Shown in pieces: positions 1 to 9,910 of a stretch of DNA of 53,524 nucleotides. The notes under the pieces are model-generated. The model saw only the letters and a program-made list of their open reading frames with translations, was not told where the DNA came from and did not search any database. The stretch's first letter is position 1. Each line of letters opens with the position of its first letter. The position numbers and the translations under genes were made by a program. The DNA is from Promethearchaeota archaeon. Lineage in GTDB: Archaea; Asgardarchaeota; Lokiarchaeia; Sigyniarchaeales; SOKP01. The DNA lies in assembly GCA_016840165.1 (NCBI GenBank), contig JAEOSU010000012.1, positions 1-53,524 on the forward strand, in the 5' to 3' direction.

Positions 1-1050
1 CTCCTCAGTCCCTACCGTCACTCTAATGAAATTGTATAATCCAGGTTTGCTAAAATGTCGAGTTAATATCTTAGATTCTTTTAAATCCCAGATAAATTTA
101 AGAGTTTTAGATTTATCGGCAAATTTGATGAAAATGAAATTTGCATCGGAAGGTAATACGCTGACTCCATCATATTTATTTAAAGCTTCCATTAACCTTT
201 TCTTTTGTGCTAGAATTTTTTCGTTTTGTTCAAAAACTTTTTTTCGATGCCTGATAGATGAAATGGCAGCGATTTGGGCTAAATAATTAGTATTATATGG
301 TATTTTAACCTTATTCATTTCTTTAATTATTTGCGCATCTGCTAATGCGAATCCTATCCTAAAAGCAGCTAGAGAAAACGATTTTGAGAAGGATCGTAAA
401 ACGATTAAATTCTTATTATTTTTTAATAAAGATACACATGTGATATTGGAAAAATCAGTATATTCCTCATCAACAACAACTATTCCCGAAAAATGTTGGC
501 AAATTTTTAAGATTTGATCGTTCTCATATGATTTACCATTAGGATCATTTGGAGAGTTAATAATCATTAATTTACCTTGAGCGCTATAAACCTCTTCAGG
601 TATAGAAAAATCTTCGGTTAATTTAATTTCGGTGATTTTAGCATTATATAGCATTGCCAAGGATTTGTAAATTGCATTTGTTGGATAAAATACAATTACT
701 TCATCACCGGGATCGATAAATACTTTAAAAATAACATCTAAAATCGCATCTGTATCGCTACCAACAAAAACTGTATTTCTATTGGTTAAAGTATCTTTAT
801 CTCTTAAAAGTTGGTTTAAAATTGCTTTACGAACTTCAAGTGCCATAGGATCCGGATAATTCTTTAACATATTAGGATTTCTAATCGCTTCAATTACATC
901 TTTCATAATTTCTGGGAGAGGAGGGTAAGGATTCTCGTTTGTATGTAATAGAAGCCAATTTTCTTCCAAAGGAATTTCATTTGTCTCATAAACAGTATAT
1001 CTTTTCAAATTTTCTCGCAATAAATTTTCAAGATCCATATTCTTTACCAT
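1..1050 (-). CDS. hisC: Histidinol-phosphate aminotransferase, partial (3' end outside window)
   Basis: A continuous minus-strand frame of 350 codons runs off the left edge, so the C-terminus is missing. It is a fold-type I PLP aminotransferase of the HisC family, which transaminates imidazole acetol phosphate with glutamate to histidinol phosphate in histidine biosynthesis. Visible signatures are LLHTNENPYP near residue 35, NSPNDPNGK (aminotransferase Asn), VVVDEEYTDF (PLP-binding Asp/Tyr region) and SFSKSFSLAAFRIGF, where Lys223 is the expected Schiff-base lysine. The start is ATG at 1050; a second ATG four codons in is also possible. No other his gene is adjacent. A general aminotransferase of the same fold cannot be fully excluded. 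Confidence 0.88.
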   Translation of the reverse strand, partial: MVKNMDLENLLRENLKRYTVYETNEIPLEENWLLLHTNENPYPPLPEIMKDVIEAIRNPNMLKNYPDPMALEVRKAILNQLLRDKDTLTNRNTVFVGSDTDAILDVIFKVFIDPGDEVIVFYPTNAIYKSLAMLYNAKITEIKLTEDFSIPEEVYSAQGKLMIINSPNDPNGKSYENDQILKICQHFSGIVVVDEEYTDFSNITCVSLLKNNKNLIVLRSFSKSFSLAAFRIGFALADAQIIKEMNKVKIPYNTNYLAQIAAISSIRHRKKVFEQNEKILAQKKRLMEALNKYDGVSVLPSDANFIFIKFADKSKTLKFIWDLKESKILTRHFSKPGLYNFIRVTVGTEE

Positions 1051-1343
1051 ATATCATTCTTTAAATCTTTATATCTAATTTCTAATCTTGGAAGATTTGA
1101 TCTATTAAACTAATTATGTTATATTATATATTTTTTTGTTATAGTCTAAACTCGCTATTTCAATTGCGAATAATATATTAATTTGAGAAGGCTCTACTAA
1201 TATTGAAGATATTAAAATAATCATCTAATAAAATAACTACTTCATTAGATAATATGGGAAAAAACTCAATTTTTATATTAATAAAACCTATTAATTTTAT
1301 AACAAAATTATAGATTGATACATTTAAGTGTTGAGTTAAAGAC

Positions 1344-2222
1344 ATGGACTACGCATTAATGTTTGATGTATTAGAGGGTGGTGTCAGTCAACCCATTGCT
1401 TGGGATAAAAACAATCTTACTGATGATAGAAATATTATAATTCTAGATGAAGGATCTTCTTCTCTTTATTTATGGCATGGAGCAAAGCAAGGTTTGGTTG
1501 CTCGTAGGACAGCATTAAGACAGGCGGAATCATTAAAAGGTCATGGATACACAGTGGGTAAGAGTATTGTAGGTCGAGATATTAAAATGTTAAAGGAAAT
1601 TGATCAAAGGAAAATTGGAAGAGATCCAGAAACAGATAGCCTAAATGAGGACCTTCAAGAATTATTAAATAAACAACATACGGAATTAAATAATTTTATT
1701 ATTTCTTATGCGAGTAAAGATATCGAAGCGGCTCCAGTAAAACCCGTAGCTAAGCCAGAACCCAAACCGATAGAGAAAAAAATTGAGGAACCTACAGCGG
1801 TCATTCCATCGAAGCCAACGCAAACTGCTAAATCTGAAATACTTTCTGCTTCAGAATATGATAGAGAACCAAAAGAAATTCAAGTTGAAAAACCAAAAGT
1901 AATAGTAAAACCGGAACCAAAAGTGGAAGAAAAGCCGATTACGATGCCAAAACCTTCAAAACCTATAAGCGAACCGTTAGATTTAAATATTCAAGCTAAA
2001 GTTGGATTTGTATTGATGGGAATTTTAGATCATTATGATGATATTTGGATCTCAAAAAAGGAAAATGGGGCTTATGCGGTTGAGCATATGGATGGAAAAG
2101 TATGTGAGTTTACCATTTCAGAGGGTAAAATAAAATTTACAGCAGACTCATTCGCAGGAATCGCGACTAATATAAAAACAGAAATCCAAAAAAGATTTGT
2201 AGATCTTTCAAAGTTATTATAA
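1344..2222 (+). CDS. Gelsolin-like domain protein with Pro/Lys-rich linker and unknown C-terminal domain
   Basis: 292 aa in three parts. Residues about 25-95 resemble a gelsolin/severin repeat: a buried strand ending in ILDEGSSSLYLWHGAKQG, then a helix (VARRTALRQAESLKG) and a closing strand. That is the order seen in gelsolin domains, which bind actin and often calcium. Residues about 130-210 are a low-complexity linker rich in Pro, Lys and Glu. Residues about 215-292 form a compact alpha/beta domain (GFVLMGILDHYDDIWISKK) that I do not recognise. Short gelsolin-like proteins are known in Asgard archaea and act on their actins. No actin or profilin gene lies nearby, so an actin role is inference. 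The gene stands alone, 87 bp before the DNA ligase gene. Confidence 0.62.
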   Translation: MDYALMFDVLEGGVSQPIAWDKNNLTDDRNIIILDEGSSSLYLWHGAKQGLVARRTALRQAESLKGHGYTVGKSIVGRDIKMLKEIDQRKIGRDPETDSLNEDLQELLNKQHTELNNFIISYASKDIEAAPVKPVAKPEPKPIEKKIEEPTAVIPSKPTQTAKSEILSASEYDREPKEIQVEKPKVIVKPEPKVEEKPITMPKPSKPISEPLDLNIQAKVGFVLMGILDHYDDIWISKKENGAYAVEHMDGKVCEFTISEGKIKFTADSFAGIATNIKTEIQKRFVDLSKLL

Positions 2223-2308
2223 TCTTTTTTTCTTATTTTTTAAAAATAATTTATTAATCTAGTTATTTTAATTATGTTCAACAAAGAAAATACATATAAT
2301 TTTTCTCT

Positions 2309-4066
2309 ATGAAATTTCAAAAATTGGCACAACTTTTTTATGACTTAGAGTCAACCTCAAAGAGACTTGAGATGATCGATATACTTGCGAAATTTTTTAA
2401 GAGACTCAAGAAAAGTAATGAGCTTAAAGATTTAAAGAAAATCATGTATCTGCTACAAGGACAATTGGTTTCCAACATAAAACAAGCTCCTAAGATCGGT
2501 ATTGCAGAAAAGATGATTATTGAAGCTTTATCTCTTCATTCTGGAATTGATAAAAAAACTATCAAACAAATTCTTATTAAAAAGGGAGATATTGGCGCAG
2601 CAGCAGAATTGATCTTATCAAAAAGGAAGAAACAGAAATCTCTATATGATTTTAAACAAGTAAGTGATGTATCAGGGTCAACTTTAGAGATTTCAGATCT
2701 CTATAAAAGTCTTCAAAAAATAGCTGAAACGGAAGGTCAAGGCTCACATGAGACAAAATTGGCTACTCTAAGAGGTTTAATGAGTAAAAGTTCTCCTTTA
2801 GAAACAAAATATATATTACGTATTATTACATCAACTCTTAGAGTTGGCGTGTCAACTCTTACGATAATTGATGGTTTAGCCTTAGGATTCACTGACGATA
2901 AACAAAATCGAGATTTTATAGAAAGAGCATATAATCTTCATCCTGATTTGGGCGATATAACCCAGATGTTGGCTGAAAAAGGTATTGAAGCGATTAAAAA
3001 AGTAAATATCGAATATGGAACCCCGGTTAGGAGTATGTTGGCATCAAGGGTTCCTTATGGAGAGATTGCTACAAAGTTAGGGACTCCATTCGCAGCAGAG
3101 TATAAACTTGATGGGGAAAGGTTACAAATACACAAACAAGGTGATTATATCCAAATGTTTTCAAGAAGATTACTTGAAATTTCAGACCAATACCCTGATG
3201 TGTGTCAAGCTGTCATTGAGAATGTAGAAGCCGAAAACGTTATTATTGAAGGGGAAGTTGTTGCGATGGATACTTTTTATGAAAAAATGTTACCTTTTCA
3301 AGTACTCAGTAAAAGGAGGAGAAAATATGATGTGGAAGAGGTTGCAAAAGAAATCCCCGTATGTTTATTCTTGTTTGACTTATTAAAACTTGAAAATGAG
3401 TCATTTATTAATAAACCTCTTCCAGAGCGGCGAAACGTGCTTGAAAGTATTGTAAAACAAAGAGATGAGATAAAGTTAACTAAATCTGTATTGATAAAAT
3501 CTACGGATGAATTATTAGATTTCTTTAATGAAGCAAGAAGTGCCAGTGCTGAAGGTATAATGGCTAAATCAATTAAAGAAGAATCAATATATCAAGCAGG
3601 AAATCGTGGATTCATCTGGATTAAGCTTAAAGGACTAGAAGGGGGAAAATTAAAAGATTCAGTAGATGTAGTATTAATTGGAGCTAATTTCGGTCGAGGG
3701 CGAAGAAAGGGATTGTATGGAACCTATATCGGCGCAGTATATGATCCAGAGAATGACAAGTTCGAAGCTTTTACACGAATCGCCTCTGGATGGACCGATG
3801 AAATTATGGAAACCCTAATGAATGAAATGGAACCATATAAAATTTCCCGAAAAGTTCCTGACGTTATTTGTGATGATATTCCAGATCAATGGCTAGAACC
3901 CGAAATTGTGATAGAAATTATAGGAGATGAAATAACGGTAAGCGATAAATTCTCGTCACTCGGATATTCAATGAGATTTCCCGTCTTTCAAAGACTTCGT
4001 CCTGATAAAGGGCCAAAAGATGTTACAACTGTAAAAGAAATAATTGAATTATATAAAACTCAATAA
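2309..4066 (+). CDS. lig: ATP-dependent DNA ligase
   Basis: 585 aa, the usual length for archaeal/eukaryotic ligase I-type enzymes that seal nicks during replication and repair. It has an N-terminal helical DNA-binding domain (about 1-210), a nucleotidyltransferase domain and a C-terminal OB-fold. The active-site motif is AEYKLDGERLQIHK, with Lys266 as the residue adenylated by ATP. Downstream motifs include IIEGEVVAMD, CLFLFDLLKL, AEGIMAKS and FIWIKLKG. The C-terminal motif FPVFQRLRPDKGP is typical of the family. The stop is one base from the stop of the convergent LRR gene. The start ATG at 2309 gives the expected N-terminus (MKFQKLAQLFYDLE). Confidence 0.96.
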   Translation: MKFQKLAQLFYDLESTSKRLEMIDILAKFFKRLKKSNELKDLKKIMYLLQGQLVSNIKQAPKIGIAEKMIIEALSLHSGIDKKTIKQILIKKGDIGAAAELILSKRKKQKSLYDFKQVSDVSGSTLEISDLYKSLQKIAETEGQGSHETKLATLRGLMSKSSPLETKYILRIITSTLRVGVSTLTIIDGLALGFTDDKQNRDFIERAYNLHPDLGDITQMLAEKGIEAIKKVNIEYGTPVRSMLASRVPYGEIATKLGTPFAAEYKLDGERLQIHKQGDYIQMFSRRLLEISDQYPDVCQAVIENVEAENVIIEGEVVAMDTFYEKMLPFQVLSKRRRKYDVEEVAKEIPVCLFLFDLLKLENESFINKPLPERRNVLESIVKQRDEIKLTKSVLIKSTDELLDFFNEARSASAEGIMAKSIKEESIYQAGNRGFIWIKLKGLEGGKLKDSVDVVLIGANFGRGRRKGLYGTYIGAVYDPENDKFEAFTRIASGWTDEIMETLMNEMEPYKISRKVPDVICDDIPDQWLEPEIVIEIIGDEITVSDKFSSLGYSMRFPVFQRLRPDKGPKDVTTVKEIIELYKTQ

Positions 4067-4067
4067 T

Positions 4068-5450
4068 CTAAGATATAATTTTAAGACCATTCATTTCTAA
4101 TTTATGTATATCTGAAGAGATGCTCTCTATTTGATTATCCACTATATATAACTCTTCTAATAAAGATAATGACCCGATTGTATCGGGAAGAGTTTTTAAC
4201 TCATTTCGAGATAAATTTAATACTCTTAAAGATACCAATTTTCCGATCATTTCAGGCAACTCTATTAGTTTATTTTCACTCAAATTTAAGATTTCTAAAG
4301 AACTAAGGCACCCTATCGACGAGGAAACCATTTTTAGCTCATTTCGCCCTAAATCTAAAACTTTAAGTGATGATAAGTTATAAATAGACTCAGGAAGCGT
4401 TTCTAATAAATTCCAACTCAGGTTTAATAACTCCAATGATCTTAGATTAGATATTGATTCTGGGAGAAATTGTAATCTATTATCGTGAAGATCAATTTCT
4501 TTAAGTTCAAGTAAATTTCCCAGAGAATTTGGCAAATAATATAATTGATTTAATCGTAAATTTAACTTTTCCAATTTTTTTAAACTTCCAATAGTTTCAG
4601 GAAGCACCTCAAGCTCATTTTTCCAAAGTGATAGTTCCTTTAAATGATTAAGCATAGAGATTGAATTCGGTAATTTATTAATATTATTAATGTTTAAGTT
4701 TAGATATTCCAACGATGTAAGTTCACCAATCCATTCTGGTAAATCTAATATTTGGTTATATTTTAGCGTTAATTTTTTCAATGATTTAAGAAATTTCAGA
4801 GCATTGGGTATTTTACTTAAAACTTTAAAACTAAAATCCAATTCAACTATAGTAGCATCTTTAAGCTTATATTTTATACGCCAAAAGGCTTTTTTCAAAA
4901 ACAATAATGTAAAATAATTATCTAAGATTTTGATGAGATTCGGTTTTATAAAAAATCTGTCATTCTTGTGATTCAAATTGTGTTGAACTGTTATTTTAAA
5001 ATCCTTATCCTCAATTGCCATTACTTCGTTTTTTAAAATAATGTAAGATTCCTCGTTTTTGCTGTTCCCAAGCTCTTGAATAATCTCCATAAGTGATTGA
5101 TGAATAGTTTCTAAACATTTTGGAGATTCATCATGGAGAAGAGCCCATTTCATAGGAAGTAATGCCCTTTTTTTAAATAGTTTATTTAGGATGATTGCTG
5201 CTTCATTTCTGATTAGTTCATTGGAATCTGAGATAAGAAGATTCTCTAATAAATGAAACAAAGAATTAAATGATTTTTCTAAAATCACATTAGAATTTAA
5301 TTCTATTTGCCCTATAGTTCGAATACTTAGAATACGAATTCGTATATTTCTGCTATTTTCAATCAAACTCGATAATTGTTCGATTAAAGAGTCCTTGTCA
5401 ATAATTTTATTAATATAATCTTTATACAAATCCTTTGGGCTTATTTCCAT
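4068..5450 (-). CDS. Leucine-rich-repeat protein with helical (HEAT-like) N-terminus
   Basis: 460 aa. Residues about 1-190 are helical, with elements such as SNELIRNEAAIILNKLF and PMKWALLHDESPKC that look like HEAT-type solenoid repeats. From about residue 205 to the end there are roughly ten 23-residue leucine-rich repeats of the form LxxLxxLxLxxNxLxxLPxxIGxL, the SDS22/SHOC2-like class. No signal peptide or membrane segment is visible, so it is probably cytosolic and binds proteins. The next gene (5493-6992) has the same architecture and a similar start (MEF-PEEIYK versus MEISPKDLYK), so the two are tandem paralogues 42 bp apart. The partner is unknown. Confidence 0.85.
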   Translation of the reverse strand: MEISPKDLYKDYINKIIDKDSLIEQLSSLIENSRNIRIRILSIRTIGQIELNSNVILEKSFNSLFHLLENLLISDSNELIRNEAAIILNKLFKKRALLPMKWALLHDESPKCLETIHQSLMEIIQELGNSKNEESYIILKNEVMAIEDKDFKITVQHNLNHKNDRFFIKPNLIKILDNYFTLLFLKKAFWRIKYKLKDATIVELDFSFKVLSKIPNALKFLKSLKKLTLKYNQILDLPEWIGELTSLEYLNLNINNINKLPNSISMLNHLKELSLWKNELEVLPETIGSLKKLEKLNLRLNQLYYLPNSLGNLLELKEIDLHDNRLQFLPESISNLRSLELLNLSWNLLETLPESIYNLSSLKVLDLGRNELKMVSSSIGCLSSLEILNLSENKLIELPEMIGKLVSLRVLNLSRNELKTLPDTIGSLSLLEELYIVDNQIESISSDIHKLEMNGLKIIS

Positions 5451-5492
5451 AGTATGAAAAAAATTTATTTTGAAGAGTTGCGTTGATTTTTT

Positions 5493-6992
5493 CTATTTAT
5501 AAATAATTAATCCTTCTTTTTCTAATTGTCTTAAAAAGGGTGGAACTATTTTTATCTTATTAAAATTTAAATCTAATTTTTTAAGCGAATTTAATTTAAT
5601 TAATGTTTTTGGGAGCTCCATTAGGTTATTACCCCATAATATTAATACATTTAGTGATTCAAGGTCTCCTATCAAATCTGGTAGTTCAGTAAATTTATTC
5701 CAGCTTAAATTTAACTCTTTTAAATTTGACAATAAAGAAAATGATTTGGGGAGAGAACAAAGCTGATTATTCCATAATGATAATCGAACCAAGCTATTTA
5801 ATTTGCCAATTGAGTCTGGAAGGCTTAAGAGTTCATTATCATATAAATGTAATTCCTCGAGATGTTCAAAATTGCATATCCAATCGGGGAGATATTTAAT
5901 CTTATTCCCACCTAATCCAAGCTTTCTCAAATTCTTTATTCCTTTAACCCAATCAGGTACTTCTACTAAATCATTCAATCCTAGTTCTAAAGAATGTAGA
6001 AATCTGAATGAGGATGATTTTAGTGAAGCATATTTCAACCTATTTCCATGTAAGTCTAATTCTTCAAGATTCCTTAAATCATTTATAGAATTGGGAAGTT
6101 TTATTAATTGATTAGCCCTTAAATCAAGTTTTTTAAGATTTTGAAGATTATTTATTGAATTTGGTAAAGATTTTAATTTATTATAACGTAAGATTAAAGT
6201 TTTAAGAGATTTTATCATCCCAAACGATTCAGGAAGATTTTTAATTTTGTTATAGCTTAAATCAATAGTTTCTAAATTAGCCATCTTTCCAATTATTTTA
6301 GGTAGATATGTCAAACGATTAAATTTAAGGTTTAATATGGTTAACTTTTTCAATTCAGTGATAAAATTTGGAAATTTTTTTATTGCATTCCAACCAAAAA
6401 CATGAGAACTAATATCGGAGAGATCTAATTCATATATCCTACAATCTCTCACTTTATAATCTATTTGTCCATAATTCTCTTCCAAATTGGTGATAATCAA
6501 ATAATCGATGATAATTTCTGCTATTTGATTATCCTGATAATTAGAAATTTTATTGTTTTTTAGAATTAATTCAATATCATCCTTGTAAGTTTGGTTATTA
6601 ATAGACATCAAGGCCGATATCAAAAATTCTCTCGAAAGGGGGTTATCTATTTTGCTTAAGGTTTTCAATATGACCAATAAGCATCGAAGGGCTTTTTCAT
6701 GGTAAAATGCCCATTTCATTGGCTCCAATGCATATTCTATGAAATTTTCCTGAATATTTTTTAAAGCAGTGAATCTAACATATTCATTGGAATCAGATAT
6801 AGCTAAATTTTCAATAAGTTTAAATAATCTTTGACTTTTTACATTTAAATGGGATAGAATGCGAATGGATTTAATTCGCCAAGAAACTTCAGCACTTATT
6901 TCGATTATAGAGATTAATTGGTCAATAAGGGTAGATCTATCAATCTTCTTATTAATGAAGCTTTTATAGATTTCTTCGGGGTTGAATTCCAT
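5493..6992 (-). CDS. Leucine-rich-repeat protein, tandem paralogue
   Basis: 499 aa with the same plan as its downstream neighbour. The helical N-terminal half contains SDSNEYVRFTALKNIQE and EPMKWAFYHEKALRCLL. About 12 leucine-rich repeats of about 23 residues follow, from around residue 205. One repeat in the middle (around residues 315-340, YASLKSSSFRFLHSLELGLN) departs from the consensus. The N-terminal module shared by both copies (MExxPxxxYKxxINKxIDxxxLIxQL) suggests a conserved interaction domain. It is likely co-transcribed with and translated before the 4068-5450 gene. No catalytic domain is visible. Confidence 0.85.
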   Translation of the reverse strand: MEFNPEEIYKSFINKKIDRSTLIDQLISIIEISAEVSWRIKSIRILSHLNVKSQRLFKLIENLAISDSNEYVRFTALKNIQENFIEYALEPMKWAFYHEKALRCLLVILKTLSKIDNPLSREFLISALMSINNQTYKDDIELILKNNKISNYQDNQIAEIIIDYLIITNLEENYGQIDYKVRDCRIYELDLSDISSHVFGWNAIKKFPNFITELKKLTILNLKFNRLTYLPKIIGKMANLETIDLSYNKIKNLPESFGMIKSLKTLILRYNKLKSLPNSINNLQNLKKLDLRANQLIKLPNSINDLRNLEELDLHGNRLKYASLKSSSFRFLHSLELGLNDLVEVPDWVKGIKNLRKLGLGGNKIKYLPDWICNFEHLEELHLYDNELLSLPDSIGKLNSLVRLSLWNNQLCSLPKSFSLLSNLKELNLSWNKFTELPDLIGDLESLNVLILWGNNLMELPKTLIKLNSLKKLDLNFNKIKIVPPFLRQLEKEGLIIYK

Positions 6993-7031
6993 CTTAATTA
7001 ATTACAACCTCTTATATATTAAAATATTCAA

Positions 7032-8570
7032 TTAAATTCTCTCTATCATCATCCCACCTAGAATTATTGGACCACCAGTTGAGTTATATATTTTCTCAGC
7101 TTTATTTAATCGGCTTTCGCTATCAGAATAAATCCGGAATATTAGATCCCCTTGCTTTATCCTCGCTCCTTGTTTTTTAAAGATTTCAACCCCTGAGCTC
7201 TTAGAGTGAGGACATCCTGCTGCTTTAGCAATCTGATTTATAATAGCATTATTTACACCAGTGATATGCCCCTCTTTTATTGTATAAAATTCTTTTACAT
7301 AAGGTCCAAGCTTAATATCTTCGGGTTTAATTTCCGGATCTCCTCCTTGGGCTTTGATAATTTCTTTCATTTTTTCATAGGCTTTTCCTGATTTTAAGAT
7401 TTCTTTAGCTAATTTTTGCCCCTCTCCTTTTTGTGCTTTTCCTCCCATTTCAAGAAGGATACCTGCTAATTCTGTGGATTTTTCAATTAGTGAATTAGGT
7501 CCTCCTGAATAGTTCATCAACAACTTCAAAGCTTCTTTAGCCTCTAATGCGGGGCCAACTGAATGCCCTATTGGCTGATGAGCAAGAGTTAAGGCGCATT
7601 CAGCTTCTATCCCCACATTTTTAGCAATTTCTTTAAAAATATATGCAAACTGCTTTCCATCATCAGGAGTTGGGAATTTCGTTCCCTCTCCTACGGGAAT
7701 ATCCAATACTAATTTTTTCACTCCTAAAGAAAGTTTCTTGGTTAATATAGAAGGGATCATCAATCCAATAGGATCCATATGTAATGGTCTCTCAATTTCA
7801 ATTAAAATGTTATCGGCAGGGGAAGTATTAAGAGCTCCGCCCCAAATTATACAAGCTTTCTGTTTTGATACAATCTCATTTAATTTATCAGATGTAAAGG
7901 ATACTGGTGCTAATACCTCCATTGAATCTGCCGTTCCTGAAGGAGATGTGATTGCACGAGTTGAGGATTTTGGTATAATTAACTCTGCAGCAGCTACAAT
8001 TGGTACTATGATAAGTGATACTTTATTGCCTGGAACGCCCCCCGTACTATGTTTATCGAATACATCCATACCAAAATAAAACACGTCTCCACTTCTTACT
8101 TCTGCTAAAGTAAGTGCTGTCATCTCTTCATTATCCATTCCATTTATCGCAACTCCCGTGATAAATGCAGCTAATTCTATTTTTGATAGGGAACCAGATA
8201 CTGCATCTGAAACGATACTGTTTATCTCTTCACTTGAAAGTTTTTTTCCTTCTATTTTTTTTTTAATAAATCTAAAAGAATCGGGAGGATCGGCTGGTTT
8301 TACTGATATTACAGTACCTTCGACCAATTCTTTTTTCTCTTTAAAAATGTCGATAAAAATACCAATCTCCCCTGGTTTTACAATCGAATTTGAATAATCA
8401 ATTTGAATTATTGCCACCCAGTATTTACTTTCAAGGGATTTAGCTTTAGTATTTTTTATATACACACGCTCTCCTGCTTTCTGACCGAGTTGGAGGGCAT
8501 CTTTTTTATTGATTACAATATCTTTAGTGTTCCCTGTTTCATAATTGATTTTTTTAACTGTAAGCTTCAT
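7032..8570 (-). CDS. deoA: AMP phosphorylase (archaeal thymidine phosphorylase-like)
   Basis: 512 aa, close to the roughly 500 residues usual for archaeal AMP phosphorylase and longer than bacterial thymidine phosphorylases because of an extra N-terminal domain of about 85 residues. The enzyme converts AMP (also CMP and UMP) plus phosphate to base and ribose 1,5-bisphosphate. The phosphate site is visible as FDKHSTGGVPGNKVSLI, and the family motif as STRAITSPSGTADSMEVL. The C-terminal alpha/beta domain contains ITGVNNAIINQIAKAAGCP. In archaea the product feeds ribose-1,5-bisphosphate isomerase and form III RuBisCO; neither is in this window. A kinase acting on the same metabolite is predicted at 32557. 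Confidence 0.94.
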   Translation of the reverse strand: MKLTVKKINYETGNTKDIVINKKDALQLGQKAGERVYIKNTKAKSLESKYWVAIIQIDYSNSIVKPGEIGIFIDIFKEKKELVEGTVISVKPADPPDSFRFIKKKIEGKKLSSEEINSIVSDAVSGSLSKIELAAFITGVAINGMDNEEMTALTLAEVRSGDVFYFGMDVFDKHSTGGVPGNKVSLIIVPIVAAAELIIPKSSTRAITSPSGTADSMEVLAPVSFTSDKLNEIVSKQKACIIWGGALNTSPADNILIEIERPLHMDPIGLMIPSILTKKLSLGVKKLVLDIPVGEGTKFPTPDDGKQFAYIFKEIAKNVGIEAECALTLAHQPIGHSVGPALEAKEALKLLMNYSGGPNSLIEKSTELAGILLEMGGKAQKGEGQKLAKEILKSGKAYEKMKEIIKAQGGDPEIKPEDIKLGPYVKEFYTIKEGHITGVNNAIINQIAKAAGCPHSKSSGVEIFKKQGARIKQGDLIFRIYSDSESRLNKAEKIYNSTGGPIILGGMMIERI

Positions 8571-8765
8571 CTTAACATAATTATTAATTTAATTTATTAC
8601 ATGAAAATAAGGTAAGCTAACATATATAAACCATTATTATAAGAATTTATTATTTTTGATGTTAGAGTTGAAGTAGAGTGAAATTTCATATTGTTTTATT
8701 TAGAAAGCTTCATTTGTTTTCTTATAATAATTGCGGATTCAATCGAAAAGTTAGAATGATTAAGA

Positions 8766-9905
8766 ATGAATAAATTCGAAAGAGCACGACAAGTTTTAGA
8801 CCAAATAAATGCTGATGGTTGGTTAATCATATGTGTTGAAGATAGCGATGTAAATTCACGATTTATGCTAGGAGTTGCATCTCATGCCCGAAATTATGTT
8901 TATGTATCACGAGATGGAAAGCATAAGATACTAGCCGTTGAAATGGAAGCTCCTATGATTCAAAAATCTCTTGAAGCTAAAGAAATCGATGCAAAAGTAT
9001 TGGTATATAAATCGGCTGATGATTTAAAGACTAAACTTAAAGAAGTTATAGATCAACCAAGAGTAGCACTAAACTTTGGAGAAAAAGTACTCGATTCTGA
9101 AGGAAGTGGATACGCTGATTATTTACGTGTAGGAGATTATTTCTCTGTAAAAGATTTATCCCCAAAAACAGAGTTTATATCTTCAGCACCGATTATTTAC
9201 GAACTAAGAAGTGTTAAATCTGCGAGTGAACAGAGTGATTTGATAAATACGTGCCAATCGACTCTTGAAATTTTAGAGTCAGTACCCGAATGGGTCAAAT
9301 TGGGGATGACTGAAAGAGATATAAGAGCTAAGATAGAATATGAGTATATGAAAGTTGGAAAGCCAGCATTTGAAACTATAGTAGCCACTGGCCCTCATTC
9401 AGCGGATCCTCACCATAATACAAGCATGAAAAAAATAAAACCTGGTGTATTATTGATTGACACAGGATTACAAATTGATGAGATGTGTTCTGATATTACT
9501 TGGACATTTTGGGTAGGTAAAAATCCTTCAGAAAAATTTATAAAAGCATATAAGGCACTTTACAAGGCAAAAGAAGTTGCAAATGAATATTACACCGATG
9601 GGACAAAAAACAATATACCTGCGAAAAAGTGTAGAGAATGTTTAGCAGAACTTGGATATGATCATGAAAAATTGTATTTTCATGGTTTGGGGCATTCACT
9701 TGGGTTTGAAGCGCATGATATTGGAATGAGAATAAGCCATTCAGTTCCCGATAATTTTACCCTTAAAGAAAATATGGTATATACAAATGAACCAGGTTTG
9801 TATTGGCAGGGAGAATGGGGAGTAAGATTAGAGGATGATGTAATTATTGGAAAAAATAAATGCGAACAAGTTACCAACGTCCCGTTTGATCCATTAACAA
9901 TTTAA
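8766..9905 (+). CDS. M24-family metallopeptidase (Xaa-Pro peptidase-like)
   Basis: 379 aa. The N-terminal creatinase-like domain covers about residues 1-150 and the pita-bread catalytic domain about 160-379. The five metal ligands of the family can be located: Asp232 and Asp243 (LLIDTGLQIDEMCSDITW), His310 (HGLGHSLG), Glu342 (NEPGLYW) and Glu356 (GVRLEDDV). This supports an active dinuclear peptidase that removes residues next to proline, although substrate specificity cannot be read from sequence. It is cytosolic, with no signal peptide. It is divergent from the AMP phosphorylase gene, so the 195-bp gap carries both promoters. Confidence 0.92.
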   Translation: MNKFERARQVLDQINADGWLIICVEDSDVNSRFMLGVASHARNYVYVSRDGKHKILAVEMEAPMIQKSLEAKEIDAKVLVYKSADDLKTKLKEVIDQPRVALNFGEKVLDSEGSGYADYLRVGDYFSVKDLSPKTEFISSAPIIYELRSVKSASEQSDLINTCQSTLEILESVPEWVKLGMTERDIRAKIEYEYMKVGKPAFETIVATGPHSADPHHNTSMKKIKPGVLLIDTGLQIDEMCSDITWTFWVGKNPSEKFIKAYKALYKAKEVANEYYTDGTKNNIPAKKCRECLAELGYDHEKLYFHGLGHSLGFEAHDIGMRISHSVPDNFTLKENMVYTNEPGLYWQGEWGVRLEDDVIIGKNKCEQVTNVPFDPLTI

Positions 9906-9910
9906 ATAGA

